From Gnetum montanum (Eukaryota; Streptophyta; Gnetopsida; Gnetales; Gnetaceae), in contig MNCI01027017.1 in assembly GCA_015680685.1 (NCBI GenBank), forward strand, positions 180,565 to 223,456: DNA of 42,892 nucleotides, in the 5' to 3' direction. Each line of letters begins with the position of its first letter. Position 1 is the stretch's first letter. The notes beneath the pieces were generated by a model. The model had not been told where the DNA came from. It made no database searches and saw nothing but the letters and a program-made list of their open reading frames with translations. Both the position numbers and the translations under genes were made by a program. This document shows positions 31,976-42,892 of this stretch, piece after piece.

Positions 31976-34900
31976 ATGTCTTCTTCTCCACACAAAAGCA
32001 CTTCACCGCCTAGGACCAACACTAGAGACAGTCGGCGGTACAACACACATAACCAAAATCTGCTAGTTCCTCAAATTCAGTGTGGTATATACTCATCACG
32101 ATGATTATATACCCGACTTTACCTTTTTCTTCCATCAAGATGAACAACTGCATTGGAGAGACTTGGAGGGTAACATAGTGTTGCCTCCAAATAGAGCCAC
32201 CCCAACATGCTCCTTCATGCCCTTGCACAAATTAGCATGTCGCAATTATATGCTGAGTACATTGCATGTGATTACAACGTAAGGGACTACCATCTCATAG
32301 AAGTGCAACATCAACAGGACTCACGGCAGAAGAGTTACCACACATCATTGAAGGGCAAAGGACCCCATAATGTTTCACCCATCATAAGAGAAATTAAGGG
32401 TGGTGAACCTATCTCAATAGGTTCTCCACAAAATGATGTTTCTCCTCCTAACGATAGTGAGGAGGTGATGCATCAGAACCTTCACTCCATGATACACAAC
32501 CCTGGTTCTGATTCCCATGAACACCAAGTGTTCAATGAGGGAACACAAACATAAGATAAGGGCAAGCATTCTGATCATCATCATGATCGGGGTGGAGATC
32601 ACCGAAGGGAAGGTAGGAAACATCGTCATGGCGATGGTTCTTCTTCCTCTTCCCCTTCATCGCAAAATTCACCCTCTCCTTCAACATTGGGATGCAGTCA
32701 TAAGGAACCTAACCGTGAGGACAAGGGTAAGCAAAATGAGAGAGTTGAGAGTGAGGATGAGGGCATTCTAGGGAATCACGACATGGAAGAACGAAAAGTA
32801 GGGAACTGTGTAGGCATCATAGATGCCATGAGAGACACGAACATGAAGAACCCCTACTTGCAACCCGAAGCATGTTAGACATTATAGAGGCCGTTATAAT
32901 ACCTACAAGGCACCAAAAATATAGCTGGATTAAGAGACTAGACATGAATAATATCCCATGATTTGAGGGGGAATACAATGCTGATCCGCAAAATCACTTA
33001 CAGGCATTTCACAATGCATGTGCCTTGTAGAACATTGAAAACGAGTGGCAAAAATTAAAGTTATTCCCAAGGAAACTCATAAAAGAAGCAGAAAGCTGGT
33101 ACTGATCCTTAGAACTAGAATCCATTTGAAGGTGGAGTACGATGCTAGAATTGTTTAACGATAAATATCAAATGTACTCCCAAGTGTCCAACTTGCAAAA
33201 GCAAATCCAAGGATGGAAGCAGGGTAATCATAAACCCTTGGATGCTGCCATGGGTCGATATTATGCATTACTACATCATTGCCTGGGCCATGGTTACGCA
33301 CAAAGGGATCAATTATGCCATCTCATAGATTGGCTAAAACATGAAACCAAGAGAACCCTTAGGACATATGCCCAAGGGAGATTATCTAAACTTAGGTCCC
33401 ATGAGGTTCATAGATTGTTTGAGCAAGTAGCTAAGGAAGAAGGAGAGCTACGTAAGAGAGAAAGCGCAGAAGAGTATAACTACGATCCTTCCCTCTGAAA
33501 GAGGGAAGTAAGATTCTATGAGGAGGAGGATGAGTCACCACTCAAAGAGTTGGTGAGTAGGAAAAACCTTGCCGCTTCAGAAATTAACAACAGAAGTGTC
33601 AGCTAAGGTAGATAAAATGTAGAACTCCTTAGATAGTAGATTTGAAATTGTTTTAAAAATCGTAGAGGAGTCTAAGGAGAGAAGTAGTGACCATGATAAG
33701 AAAAAGAAGAGGAATTTGGGCCATGCACGTAACAAAGGTAAGGGTAAAATAGCTATCACTGAAGAGGTTGTGGATTCGAATACAGACAATGACAGTGGAT
33801 GTAAGATATGTCAATATGACCATCCTAAGGGATGTTGCCCAATAATCTCACATCTGCAAGATTCTAGGATGTATGCACTTAACCCACGACTTAACAAATG
33901 GCAAGCACCCCGACGGTTACCTTATCCCCAAGGTAACCCAAGGCAATTCCACCAACCGTTAATGTATTATCCAAGTGGAACTTTGTCACAACCTATGGAG
34001 CAACACCAATAGTGGCAATACCCACAGTCATGGGGGATGCCACCGCCAAGGCAACAATACCCTTATCGGCAACTGGATCCATATGGCTACTACGTGCAGC
34101 AAGCAATCTCTCCAAGTGACTCTATTGGTCACATGACCCCACAATGTCACTACTAAGCTCAAGAGTACTATAAGACTCCTTCTCCTAGGAGAGACACACC
34201 ACATGCATACCATCCTCCAAATTCAACTGCAACTCTAACACTGATAGCTCCACTACCATCTACTCCAACGATGCAAGGGGAACTCCCCACTCAACCACAA
34301 CAAAGCAATGCTATGAGAGCAGTAAACCTTCAACTTGATACTAGTTCTAACAACCGTACAAGGAGAAGACCTTTCTTTAGAACCAATAGTCCAAACAAGC
34401 TCTCGCAACCATAAGCGGTTGAGCCTCAAAATGTTCCTCCATCAAATAAGGCTTCGGAGCTCCCTTCAAACCAACAACAGATCTCAACACATACGATTAT
34501 GTTAACACATACCTTCACTAACTGGATCAAGGTGGGCCACATTCCCAAGAAATTCTCTGATCCTAGAAGTCCCTTAATCTACCTCTAAGTCGCTGGGAAT
34601 GAACCACGTAAAGCTCTTCTTGACTCAGGTTTCGGCGTCAACTTAATATCACAAGAAATGTATAAAGCCTGGAACCTGCCTCCACTAAAGAAGAGCAATA
34701 TTCGCTTAGAGCTAGCTGACCAGTCCATCACTATTCCCTTGGGATTGGTGGAGGACATCATTACCACGATGTGTGGTTGATCATACCCAGCCGATTTCCT
34801 AGTGATACAAGTCAACAATGACAAGGGGGACTTCCTAATAATAATGGGAAGGACATGGCTAAGTACCATGAATGCATGCCTAGGAATCTGTGATCTTTCC

Positions 34901-35428
34901 CTAGAAATATCTAAGGAAAATACTTATGGAAAGATCAAGAAGAAGAAGGTTCCATGCATCACATACAGTGATACAGAGGGTGATAGCATACATGAGCATT
35001 CAAAATCTCCTGCATGCAATCAGTGTGCCCAGGAAGTTAACATGCAAAAGTGCCTGTATGTAGTAGCCACAAAACAAGAGAACACCTAATGGTTGACAAC
35101 TAACCAAGAAAGCAACTCACCAATATACATGGAACTAAATAGGGGACCAACTTGCGCCCACAAAGAAAGCATAGATGCACTAGAGCAAGAGTGTTGCCAA
35201 CTTCCAACCCTTAACCTAAAACCACCAATCGAGGGAAGTTGGAAAATCTTAGGAAATCCAAATGAGTACTTTGATAGGAGAATACTAGTCTATGTGCAAC
35301 CGACCAACCCTTATGATGAACCTAGAACGGTCTATGCACATAGCACATTTGAAAGAGGATGACCTCACTCATTATTTCGGATCTCTCCCTTCCAACTCAG
35401 TCATGGGGGAGATGGCCACCTATGCTAA
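31976..35428 (+). pseudogene. gag-protease of element B, broken
   Basis: Starts Met-Ser-Ser-Ser-Pro-His-Lys at 31976. The Gag core is open at 33142-33498 (LELFNDKYQMYSQVSNLQ, QGRLSKLRSHEVHRL). The zinc knuckle CX2CX3HX4C is at 33800-33838, within the open frame 33716-34012. The protease keeps its active site Asp-Ser-Gly (34622-34630), followed by GVNLIS, but has a stop at 34588 before it and one at Trp 34779. Low-complexity regions and the Pro/Gln linker between them are shifted. It ends SHGGDGHLC at TAA 35428, as in A and C. Confidence 0.87.
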
Positions 35429-36748
35429 CCATTTGAGGCCCTCAGTTCTTTTTAAATTTTTATTTTACACATTTTTATTTTACAAATTTCTTTAAATTTT
35501 CTTGTTTTTGTTTTACAACATCATTTATACTTTTTCATTTCTTTGTGTGTTTGATTACTTTGTTTGATTCATCACTTAATAAGTGCTCTGATGGTGGTAT
35601 GAATTGTATTCCATTGATTGCCAATGTTTAGTTTTTACCCTTAAGTTATGATGTTGATACTAAGGTATGGTTCTTTTGATATAACAGGCAATGAGTCCAC
35701 ATCATCCACATATCCATAAAATTCTATGGTCTCTCTTGGCTTGGAATTGTACAGTCCCTTTCTCAATAATAAGAACCATCAATGAATCGGTGACTGGACA
35801 TTTCTCAAACTAAGGACTCAAGGATCGAAAAGGGTGTGACTTCAAGGGGATTTGATGCACTTGTGCTAGCCATTCTCTTGGGTGCTTAGATGTTTTCTTC
35901 TTCAGTTTTCTTACCATTCTGACGTTGCCCCATAGATGTTGCCCCATTATCAGGAAGCTGAGAAAATAAAAATAATAAGTCTTTGCATGGTGTGGTTCTC
36001 ACAAAAAAAATAGTGAGAATTCAAAGCACACCCCTTAGATGAAATAATCATTTGGGCTACAAACACTGGTTATGGAACTAAAATAAACATGTTCACTCTA
36101 ACTAAGGCCCTTCTTGCTTCCTACTTTCTCCTCTTTGGTTTTGTCAAAATGGTGGTGGCTCTGTGGTGAAGGCATTTTTGTTACTTCGGGTGGATGGATT
36201 GGCCAAATGTATTAATGCAAAATCATTAGATGTGGTTTGTTTGAGACTGCATTTGGAATGAGATCTACTAACTCACATTAGCCATTAATACACAAGGGGC
36301 TATACACCACCTTGTTCTTGAGATTCCATTCCATTCTCTTCTTTCCATCCTTCTTTCCCCATTTATCACCTCATTTTTGGTTGTATCAATAATCTATATT
36401 TTTGTTGATGCATTGTTTTCTTTTCGATAAACTCTTATGGTTAAGACTTTAACTCTTGCTTCTAAATGACATTTCTAGAGCCTACGAACTCTTTGAATGT
36501 GGGATTGTCAGGGCATTAAGGTCATGAGCTTGCTTTGGGGAGGATCCACTGGCATAGGTGCATCTGTTAATTTCTTTCCTTTAAACATTTTTGCAATCAC
36601 CATCTATTTTGTTCATCTCCATCTTTGACATCCATTTTATTGGCATAGCCGTTGTTTCTTTTTCTCTATCTTTCTTATTCCTTATCTTTTTCCATTCTAT
36701 CACTACCGGAGGTTCGTTCTCAGTCATGGGGGTCCTGGTCCAATTTTT

Positions 36749-37114
36749 TTGATGTTTCTCTTAAGCCCTACACCTCAGGTAGTCACCAGTATTATATCTC
36801 TAGATCTGTATCAGCCATATCACAACTCAGCCAATGGACCTTACACCAAAGCAAGGTATCAATTACATTATGATTCATTTACCCTTGCTAATATAAGATT
36901 TTGTTGTACACCAACGGATGGGATCTGGAGGAAACACTTGGAATGGACTGGCGTTGAAGCAGTTATGCAAGGGACAAGATTGATGGTGCACTTATGGATG
37001 GACAACAAAAGGTACAATCTTGGAGTTGGCAACAGCAAACTTCTTCTTCTTTTCTCTCTCTCTTCTCTCTTCTCTCTTAGCTGCCAAATAAGGTTGGATG
37101 TCAATTATGTATAG
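36749..37114 (+). other. small open frame before the 3' LTR of element B
   Basis: Contains IWRKHLEWTGVEAVMQG and NLGVGNSKLL, the counterpart of 21034-21291 in A and 39781-39479 in C. The upstream 40 codons are not shared. Function unknown; see the finding on the 3' region. Confidence 0.35.
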
Positions 37115-37280
37115 TGTTCACTCTTGTTGTCATGAACACTAAATTTTGCCATGTATTGTAATGATGATCCATTCACACTTCACCCCATCTACCATTAGTG
37201 TCATTCGAGTCAATAATCCCATACCTTCCTAATATTTTGTAAGGAACTCAAGGACTAGTTTTCATTCAGTCATGGGGGTA

Positions 37281-38081
37281 TGATGGGATGTGATATCGCA
37301 TGGGCCGTGATATCATGTCGACCCCTACGATATCACATACGCGATAGCGCAGCCCGTCACCAGTTCTATAAATAAGAGGTGGCTTTTCCTTATTTCCTCA
37401 TCTAGATCTAGACCCTTAGCTAAACTTTGGAAATTTTACCATTCCAGAGATAGAATAATTTCCATGTGCCTGCAATAGGAGTCTCAAAGTGAATGGATCT
37501 TTATTCGAGCAAATTGTACCTGAGCACACATTTGTGTATGGAAATAAAGATGAAATTTCTAATAAACCTTGCAGTACATAGACTAAGATAATTAGGATTT
37601 AATTAATGTTAAATGCTTAAATTCTTTCTTAGATAATTAATCTCTCTCAACCCTCAACTCCTAGTTAAGTGCATTTAGAATGACCACTTCGAGCACGTGT
37701 GCTACGCTTGGTAACCCAGTAACAAATAGCGTTTGGTAATCCCAGTAGCGTTGCACTGATTCAGGGTGTGTACAACAAGTGGGAACAGATATTGATGCTA
37801 AGACGATTAAAGCTTAGTTAGTGAAAGTTAGTTACTTAGTCTCTTCACCCTTTTCTCTCTTAGCATATGCGATAAAAAGATAAAAGACATAAAAATCGCA
37901 TACCTCAGACTTACTTAACCATACAACCGTGACAATACAAGTAAGTCTGGGAAGACAATGATTGATTAACCTTAAGTGTTCCATAAGGCGCGTAAGCACT
38001 TAGTCGTTGGAGTTTGACCGGATCACGCGTGAGACACTCATATTCGTATGGTTGAGTGTAGGGGTACCTCACCACTCATCA
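37281..38081 (+). repeat. 3' LTR of element B
   Basis: TGATGGGATG...CACTCATCA, preceded by the AGTCATGGGGG tract (37268-37278). TATA box 37367-37374, hairpin 37906-37949 with a perfect stem, partner GTATGGTT 38046-38053. Confidence 0.95.
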
Positions 38082-38299
38082 CCCTTTTTTGTTTCCCATA
38101 GACACAATCTCCACACAAGCTGACATCAATAGACTTCAAACTTGATAAGTTCTCCTTTGAAGCTAACAACTTCATACCTTTTTCACTCATGTGTCCGAGT
38201 CTTTGATGCCATAAGATTACGTCAACACCATAGTCAACAACTACCACTATATCTTTCTTTGCTACAGTCATGTACAATGTTCCCACCTTACTACCTTGT
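38082..38299 (-). pseudogene. pre-integrase zinc module of copia element H
   Basis: Minus-strand frame with LWHQRLGHMSEKGMKLLA and CGDCVYGKQKRV, the HHCC module of copia integrases. It connects across element B to the core at 30540-31014. It ends at 38299 where element C begins; CTTGT (38295-38299) is the expected left target-site copy of C. Confidence 0.85.
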
Positions 38300-39340
38300 T
38301 GATGAGTGGCGAGGTACCCCTACACTCAACCATACGAATACGAGCATGCACGCGCGATCCGGTCAAACTCTGCAGACTAAATGCCTTAACACCACAAGAA
38401 ACACTTGGGGTTAATCGTTTGTTGTCTTCCCAGGCTTGCTTGTAAGTGTCACGGTGTATGGTTAAGCAAGTCTGAGGTATGTGATTTTTTTGGTATTTTC
38501 GGCTTATCTTCTATGCTACCAGGAGAAAGGGTTGAGAAAACTAAACTAACTCTAACTAAGATCTAAGTCTAAATTAACTAGCGTCAGCATCCGTTCCCAC
38601 TTGCCGGACACACCCTGAACTATGCAACTGCAGCTTACCAAACGCTAATCGTTACTGGGATCGCCACACGTAACGCAAGTGCTCGAAGTGGTCGTACTGA
38701 GGCACCTATTTAGCCTACGTGTGATAAGCAGCCGATTCCTTAGCCAGCCGTACACACCCGTGGGTGCTCGTAACTAAGTCGTACTTATCACACGATCTAG
38801 CCTAGCAATGAGCAGCCGATTCCTCAACTAGCCGTACACATTAGACCCGGGAGTTACCAAGCGCAGAATCCTGGAATACGCTACTGGGTTACCAAGCATC
38901 CAATGCTCGTAATTGAGTCGTACTCATGCATTGCGTCAAGCAGCCGATTCCTTGACTAGCCGTACACGTCCGTAGACGCTCGTAATCAAGTCGTACTTGA
39001 ACGCACTAGGAAAGCAGTAAATGAAAGCAATAAATGAAACCACGTGCTGCAAGGTTTATCCAATCAAGTTCGTCTTTATTGCCGTACACAACTTGGGTTC
39101 AGGTTACAAGCTGCTCGAATAAAGAGCCGTTCACTCTAGGACTCCTACTGCGGGCACATGGGAAAAATTCTAACTCTGGAGTGATCAATCTGCCAGAGCT
39201 TCGCTACTTCTAGCCAGGATTGGGAAATGAAGGGAGTGCCGCCTCTTATTTATAGATATGGCGGCGGGACGCGATATCGCGTACGCGATATCGCAGGAGA
39301 AGACGCGATATCGCGGCCCAGTGCAAGTCGCGTCTCATCA
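38300..39340 (-). repeat. 3' LTR of element C, long form
   Basis: 1041 bp; minus strand TGATGAGACG...CACTCATCA. It is about 190-240 bases longer than the A and B LTRs because of an internal repeated block (38728-39010). TATA box 39247-39254 (reversed), palindrome array 39268-39320, hairpin 38431-38474, loop partner 38328-38335. Confidence 0.95.
38728..39010 (-). repeat. imperfect tandem units inside the C LTR
   Basis: Three units start with gcagccgattcct at 38728, 38812 and 38940. Each continues with agccgtacac, and two carry a later cgtaa-aagtcgtact block. Spacing is 84 and 128 bp. Element A, B, E and F LTRs have only short related blocks (cccagtaacgaatagcg type) here. Confidence 0.85.
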
Positions 39341-39353
39341 TACCCCCATGACT
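39341..39353 (-). other. polypurine tract of element C
   Basis: Minus strand AGTCATGGGGGTA directly before the 3' LTR, identical in its core to the tracts of A and B. Confidence 0.8.
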
Positions 39354-39478
39354 GAATGAAAACTCGTCCTCGAGTTCCTTACAATGATATCAGGTAGGTA
39401 TGGGATTATTAGGGGAAATGGAACTAATGGGATGACATGTGAACGGTCTTTATTACAAGACTTGACAAAAACTGGTGT

Positions 39479-39781
39479 TCATGACAACAAGGGTGAACAC
39501 CTTATTACAATGACATCAGGCCACAGTTGGCAGCTGAGAGAAAAGAGGAGAGAGAATAGAAGAGAAGAAGAGAGAAGAGTCTTGTTGCTGCCAACGCCTA
39601 GATTGCGCCTTCCGTTGTCCATCCGTAAGCGCATTATCAATTCTGCTCCTTGCATAGCGGCTTCAATGCTGCTCCACTCCAAGTGTTTGCTCCAGATCCA
39701 TTCCGTTGTTGTATGATGGCCATCTGCACCCACAACACAATCATATATTAGCAAGGGTAATTGAATCATTAAGTAAATCAT
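39479..39781 (-). other. small open frame before the 3' LTR of element C
   Basis: 100 codons with WIWSKHLEWSSIEAAMQG and NLGVGSNK, then a Ser/Leu-rich tail. It is the longest version of the frame shared with A and B. No family recognised. Confidence 0.35.
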
Positions 39782-41342
39782 ACCTTGCTTCGGTTTAGGT
39801 TCCTTGGCTAAGTTGTGGTATGGCTAATATGGATCTGGGAAAATGTAGATGATGACTACCGAAGGTATAGGGGTTAGGAAGAAAAACGAAAAAATCCGGG
39901 GCTTAGGATAAAAATCGAAAAATCAGGCCCCGTACCCCCATGACTAATCGCGAACCTCCGGTAGCGTTAGAATGGAGAACGAAAAGGAGTAGGAAAGATA
40001 GGTAAAAAGGGACAACTATGGCATCGGTGAAGGGGATGTCATGATGGAAATGAACAAAAATGTTAATTAATTGCAAAAATGTTAAGGAAAAGAAGTTAAC
40101 TAATGTTCCAAATAGGAATGTCAGTGGGTCCTCCCCAAAGCAGGCTCATGCCCTTAATGCCCTGACAATCCCACATTCAAAGAGTCCGTGGGCTCTGGGA
40201 ATGTCCTTTGGAACAAGAGTTAAAGTCTTAACCGTAAGAATTTACCAAAAAGAAAACAAAGCATCAACCAAAGTATATACAATGATACAACCGGCAATGA
40301 GGTGAACAATGGAGAGAAGGATGGGAAGAAGAGAAGTGGAATGGAATCCCAAGAACAAGGTGGTGTACAGCCCCTTGTGTGTTTCATGATTAATGTGACT
40401 TGGCGAATCTCATTCCAACTCTGGCCTCAAACCAACCACTTCCAGTGACTTCGCATCAATGCATTTGGTCAAACCATCCACTTGGATAACAAGGATGCAT
40501 CTTCGAAGAGCCACCACCATTCCGACGAAACAAAGGAGAGAATGGGAAGCGAGAAGGGCCTTAGTTAGAGGGAACACTTTGGTTCCATAACCAGTGCTTG
40601 CAGCCCAAATTTTATTCCGTCTAAGGGGTGTGCTTTGAATCCTCACTTTTAGCTTTTTAGCTTTTCTCTCTCTCTTTTTTTTTTCTTTTTTTTTTTTTTG
40701 TTTTGTGTTTTTATGCGTGGGGACCACACCATGCAAAGACTTCTTATTTTTATTGTCTCAGCTTCCGATTATTGGGTAACATCAGAATGGCAAAAAAACC
40801 TAAAAAGAAAACATCCAAGCACCCAAGTGAATGACCAACACAAAAACATCAAGTTTCCTTAAAGTCACACCTTTTGCAATCCTTGAGGCCTTCCTTAGTT
40901 TGAGAAATGCTCAGTCACCTGTTCATTGAAGTTCTTATTAAGAGGGAACTGTACATTTCCAAGCCAAGGGAAACCATAGACTTGATGGATGGATGGATGA
41001 AGTGATCTCATTGCCTGCCATATCAAAAGAACACACCTTAGTATCAACAATGTAACTTAAAGGTAAAAACCAAACATGAGCAATCAATGAAAAATAGTTC
41101 ATCCCATCAGCCCGAACACTTATTGGGTGGCGAACTTACATGATGGATGACACACACACACACAAAAAATGGAAAAAGTATAATAATGTTGTAAAACAAA
41201 AAACAAGAAAAGTTAAAGAAATTTGTAAAACAAAAATTAGAAAAGTTAAAGAAATTGTAAAACAAAAATGTGAAAAACAAAAACGTTGTAAAACAAAAAT
41301 GTGTAAAACAAAAACTGAAAAAGAACTGAGGGCCCCATATGA

Positions 41343-42892
41343 TTAGCATAGGTGGCCATCTCCCCCATGACTGAGTTGTGAGGGAGAGATCCGAAGTAGT
41401 GAGCGCCTATTTGAATTTCTAAGCAGTGCCCAACTTCTCCCAAATGATGATCTTAGATTCAGGGGTGGAAGTTGGCGACGCTCACGTTCCAATGTGTCTA
41501 TGCCACGGTTGTTGGCATGAGTTGCCTCAGTTCGTTCCATGCATATTTGTTTGCCCTTATGAGAAGCTGTCAACCACGGGGTGTCTACTACTTCTTGTGT
41601 GGTTGCTACATACAGGCATCTTTGTTGCAGAGTTTCCTGGGCACACCTGTGACATGGAGACATTTCCTCCGTGTCATCACCCGATGAATCACTGTATGTG
41701 ATGCATGGAACTATCCTCTTCTCGATCTTTCCACATATGTTTATCTTGGAGATTTCCAAGGAAAGATCGCGGATCCTAAGGCATGCATCTACTGTGCTTA
41801 GCCATGCCCTTCCCATTATAATTGGGAAGTCCCCTTCGTTGTTGTTAACATCGATCACTAGGAAATCCGCTGGGTAGGACCAACCACACACAGTGGTAAT
41901 AACGTCCTCCACTAATCCCAAGGGAATAGTGATGGACTGGTCTGCCAGCTCTAGTTGGATGTTGCTCTTCTTAAGTTGGGGCAGGTTCCAGGCGTGATAC
42001 ATCTTTCGCGAAATTAAGTTGACTCCGGAACCTGAGTCAAGAAGAGCTCGATGTGGTGCATTCCCAGCGATCTGCAAATAAATAAAGGGACTCCCAGGAT
42101 CAGTTAGTTTCCTGGGAAGGTGGCCTACCTTGATCCAGTCAGTTACGGTATGTGTTAACATAACCGTATGCGTTACACTCCCTTGGACTGAAGGGTGCTC
42201 CGAAGCGTTAGTAGTTAGAGGCCTATACATGTACCCGTCCGCTTGTTGTTGCGAGAGTTTGTCTGGGCTCTTAGTTCTGAAAAAGGGTCTCTTTTTTGTA
42301 CAGTTATCGCCAGAACTAGTACCCAGTTGGATATTTACACTCTGAATATTTACAGCTCTCGCGGCGTGACGTTGCTGCGGTTGGGTAGGCAATTCCCCTT
42401 GCATTGTTGGAGCAGGAGGTGTTATGGGAACTACTTGAGGAAGAGGTGCGGGTGGAGTTAGAGGATGGACAAAATGTGGGATGTCTCCCGGAGGAGAAGG
42501 AGTCCTTTTGAAGTACTCCCGAGCGTGGTAGTGACATTGTGGAGTAGTGTGACCCATAGAGTCACTTGGAGAAACCGGTTGCTGCACATAATAACCGTAA
42601 GGAGCAGACTGCTGGTAAGGGTATTGATGTTTTGGTAGTGGCATCCACCATGACTATGGGTATTGCCACTGCTGGTGTTGTCCAATGGGCTGTGGAGGTG
42701 TTCCACTTGGATAATACGTCAAGGGTTGGTGGAACTGCCTTGGGTTACCTTGTGGATAAGACAACCTTCAAGGTGTTTGTCGTTGATTAAGTCTTGGATT
42801 TAATGCATACACCCCAGACTCCTGTAGATGTGAGATAATTGGACAACCTCCCTTAGGATGTTCATAGTAACAGACCTCACATCCACCATCAT
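41343..42892 (-). pseudogene. gag-protease of element C, 3' portion, best preserved protease
   Basis: The open frame 42644-41343 (433 codons) covers the Pro/Gln/Tyr linker, a basic patch (KKRPFFRTKSP), and the full retropepsin-like domain with active site Asp-Ser-Gly (42030-42038), GVNLISRKMYHAWNL and a C-terminal IIMGRAWLSTVDACL. It ends SHGGDGHLC. Upstream, in the same reading direction, lies the zinc knuckle CX2CX3HX4C (42843-42881). Stops around 42655 and 42770 separate it from this frame, so the copy is damaged even here. Protease and Gag appear to be one continuous frame in this family. Confidence 0.88.

Larger units (their letters stand above)
31015..38081 (+). mobile_element. element B: complete non-autonomous Ty3-type LTR retrotransposon (gag-protease only)
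   Basis: 7067 bp, same build as element A: 5' LTR 31015-31829, PBS, gag-protease 31976-35428, T-rich repeat, conserved 3' region without pol, polypurine tract 37268-37280, 3' LTR 37281-38081. It is inserted in the integrase of copia H. The three conserved 3' blocks are all present. Its LTRs are about as long as each other (815 and 801 bp). Confidence 0.92.
38300..42892 (-). mobile_element. element C: non-autonomous Ty3-type LTR retrotransposon, 3' part, cut by window end
   Basis: Minus-strand member of the A/B family with the least decayed reading frame. Order from low to high coordinate: 3' LTR (38300-39340), polypurine tract (39341-39353), conserved 3' region, T-rich repeat, gag-protease from 41343 to the window end. 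It is inserted in copia H. The 5' LTR and the second target-site copy lie outside the window. No pol motif in the part present. Confidence 0.9.

Noticed and set aside
38728-39010. Repeats with spacers, CRISPR-like at first sight
   Set aside because: Only three imperfect units of unequal spacing inside an LTR of a eukaryotic element.

Overview
The window looks like a piece of a large plant nuclear genome. It is AT-rich and is built mostly of nested LTR retrotransposons whose primer-binding sites match plant tRNAs (tRNA-Asp and initiator tRNA-Met). It also holds a decayed LINE, split exon-like blocks and assembly gaps. I see no bacterial operon, CRISPR array, rRNA gene or tRNA gene. A gymnosperm-like or similarly repeat-rich plant is my guess; the sequence does not name the species.

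Layout. 1-4575: three stacked members of one Ty3-type family. They are a plus-strand LTR end (1-194) inside a decayed minus-strand element E (195-3514), which itself sits in the gag start of an older minus-strand element F (about 3515-4575). 4576-14300: the only stretch without obvious retroelements. It holds a diverged tandem duplication of a promoter plus possible first exon (8160-9266), a decayed reading frame near 7.1-7.7 kb, and several exon-like minus-strand blocks between 10.4 and 12.5 kb. 14.4-42.9 kb: one nested locus built on a LINE remnant. Element A (15171-22283, TSD TAAAG) splits the LINE reverse-transcriptase C-terminus. Copia element G (from 22480) interrupts the same LINE. G holds a solo LTR D (25596-26514, TSD ACCAT, with a 610-base gap) and a second copia element H, inserted in G's 5' LTR at 28067. 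H in turn holds Ty3-type element B (31015-38081, TSD CCCTT) and minus-strand element C (from 38300).

The dominant family (A, B, C, D, E, F and the 1-194 end) is the most interesting system. Complete copies are about 7.1 kb. They code for Gag (with a CX2CX3HX4C knuckle) and an aspartic protease (DSG), then carry about 2 kb of conserved 3' sequence. No reverse transcriptase, RNase H or integrase is present, although A and B have perfect target-site duplications. The family therefore appears non-autonomous and must borrow pol functions from another element.

Its LTRs have two unusual structures. The U3, just upstream of the TATA box, holds an array of GCGATATCGC palindromes that varies in size even between the two LTRs of one insertion. 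The U5 holds a hairpin whose stem sequence changes completely between subfamilies while staying complementary. The hairpin's constant loop (AACCATAC) is complementary to a constant site (GTATGGTT) near the LTR end. I regard the covarying hairpin with its loop partner as the best candidate for an undescribed functional element here.
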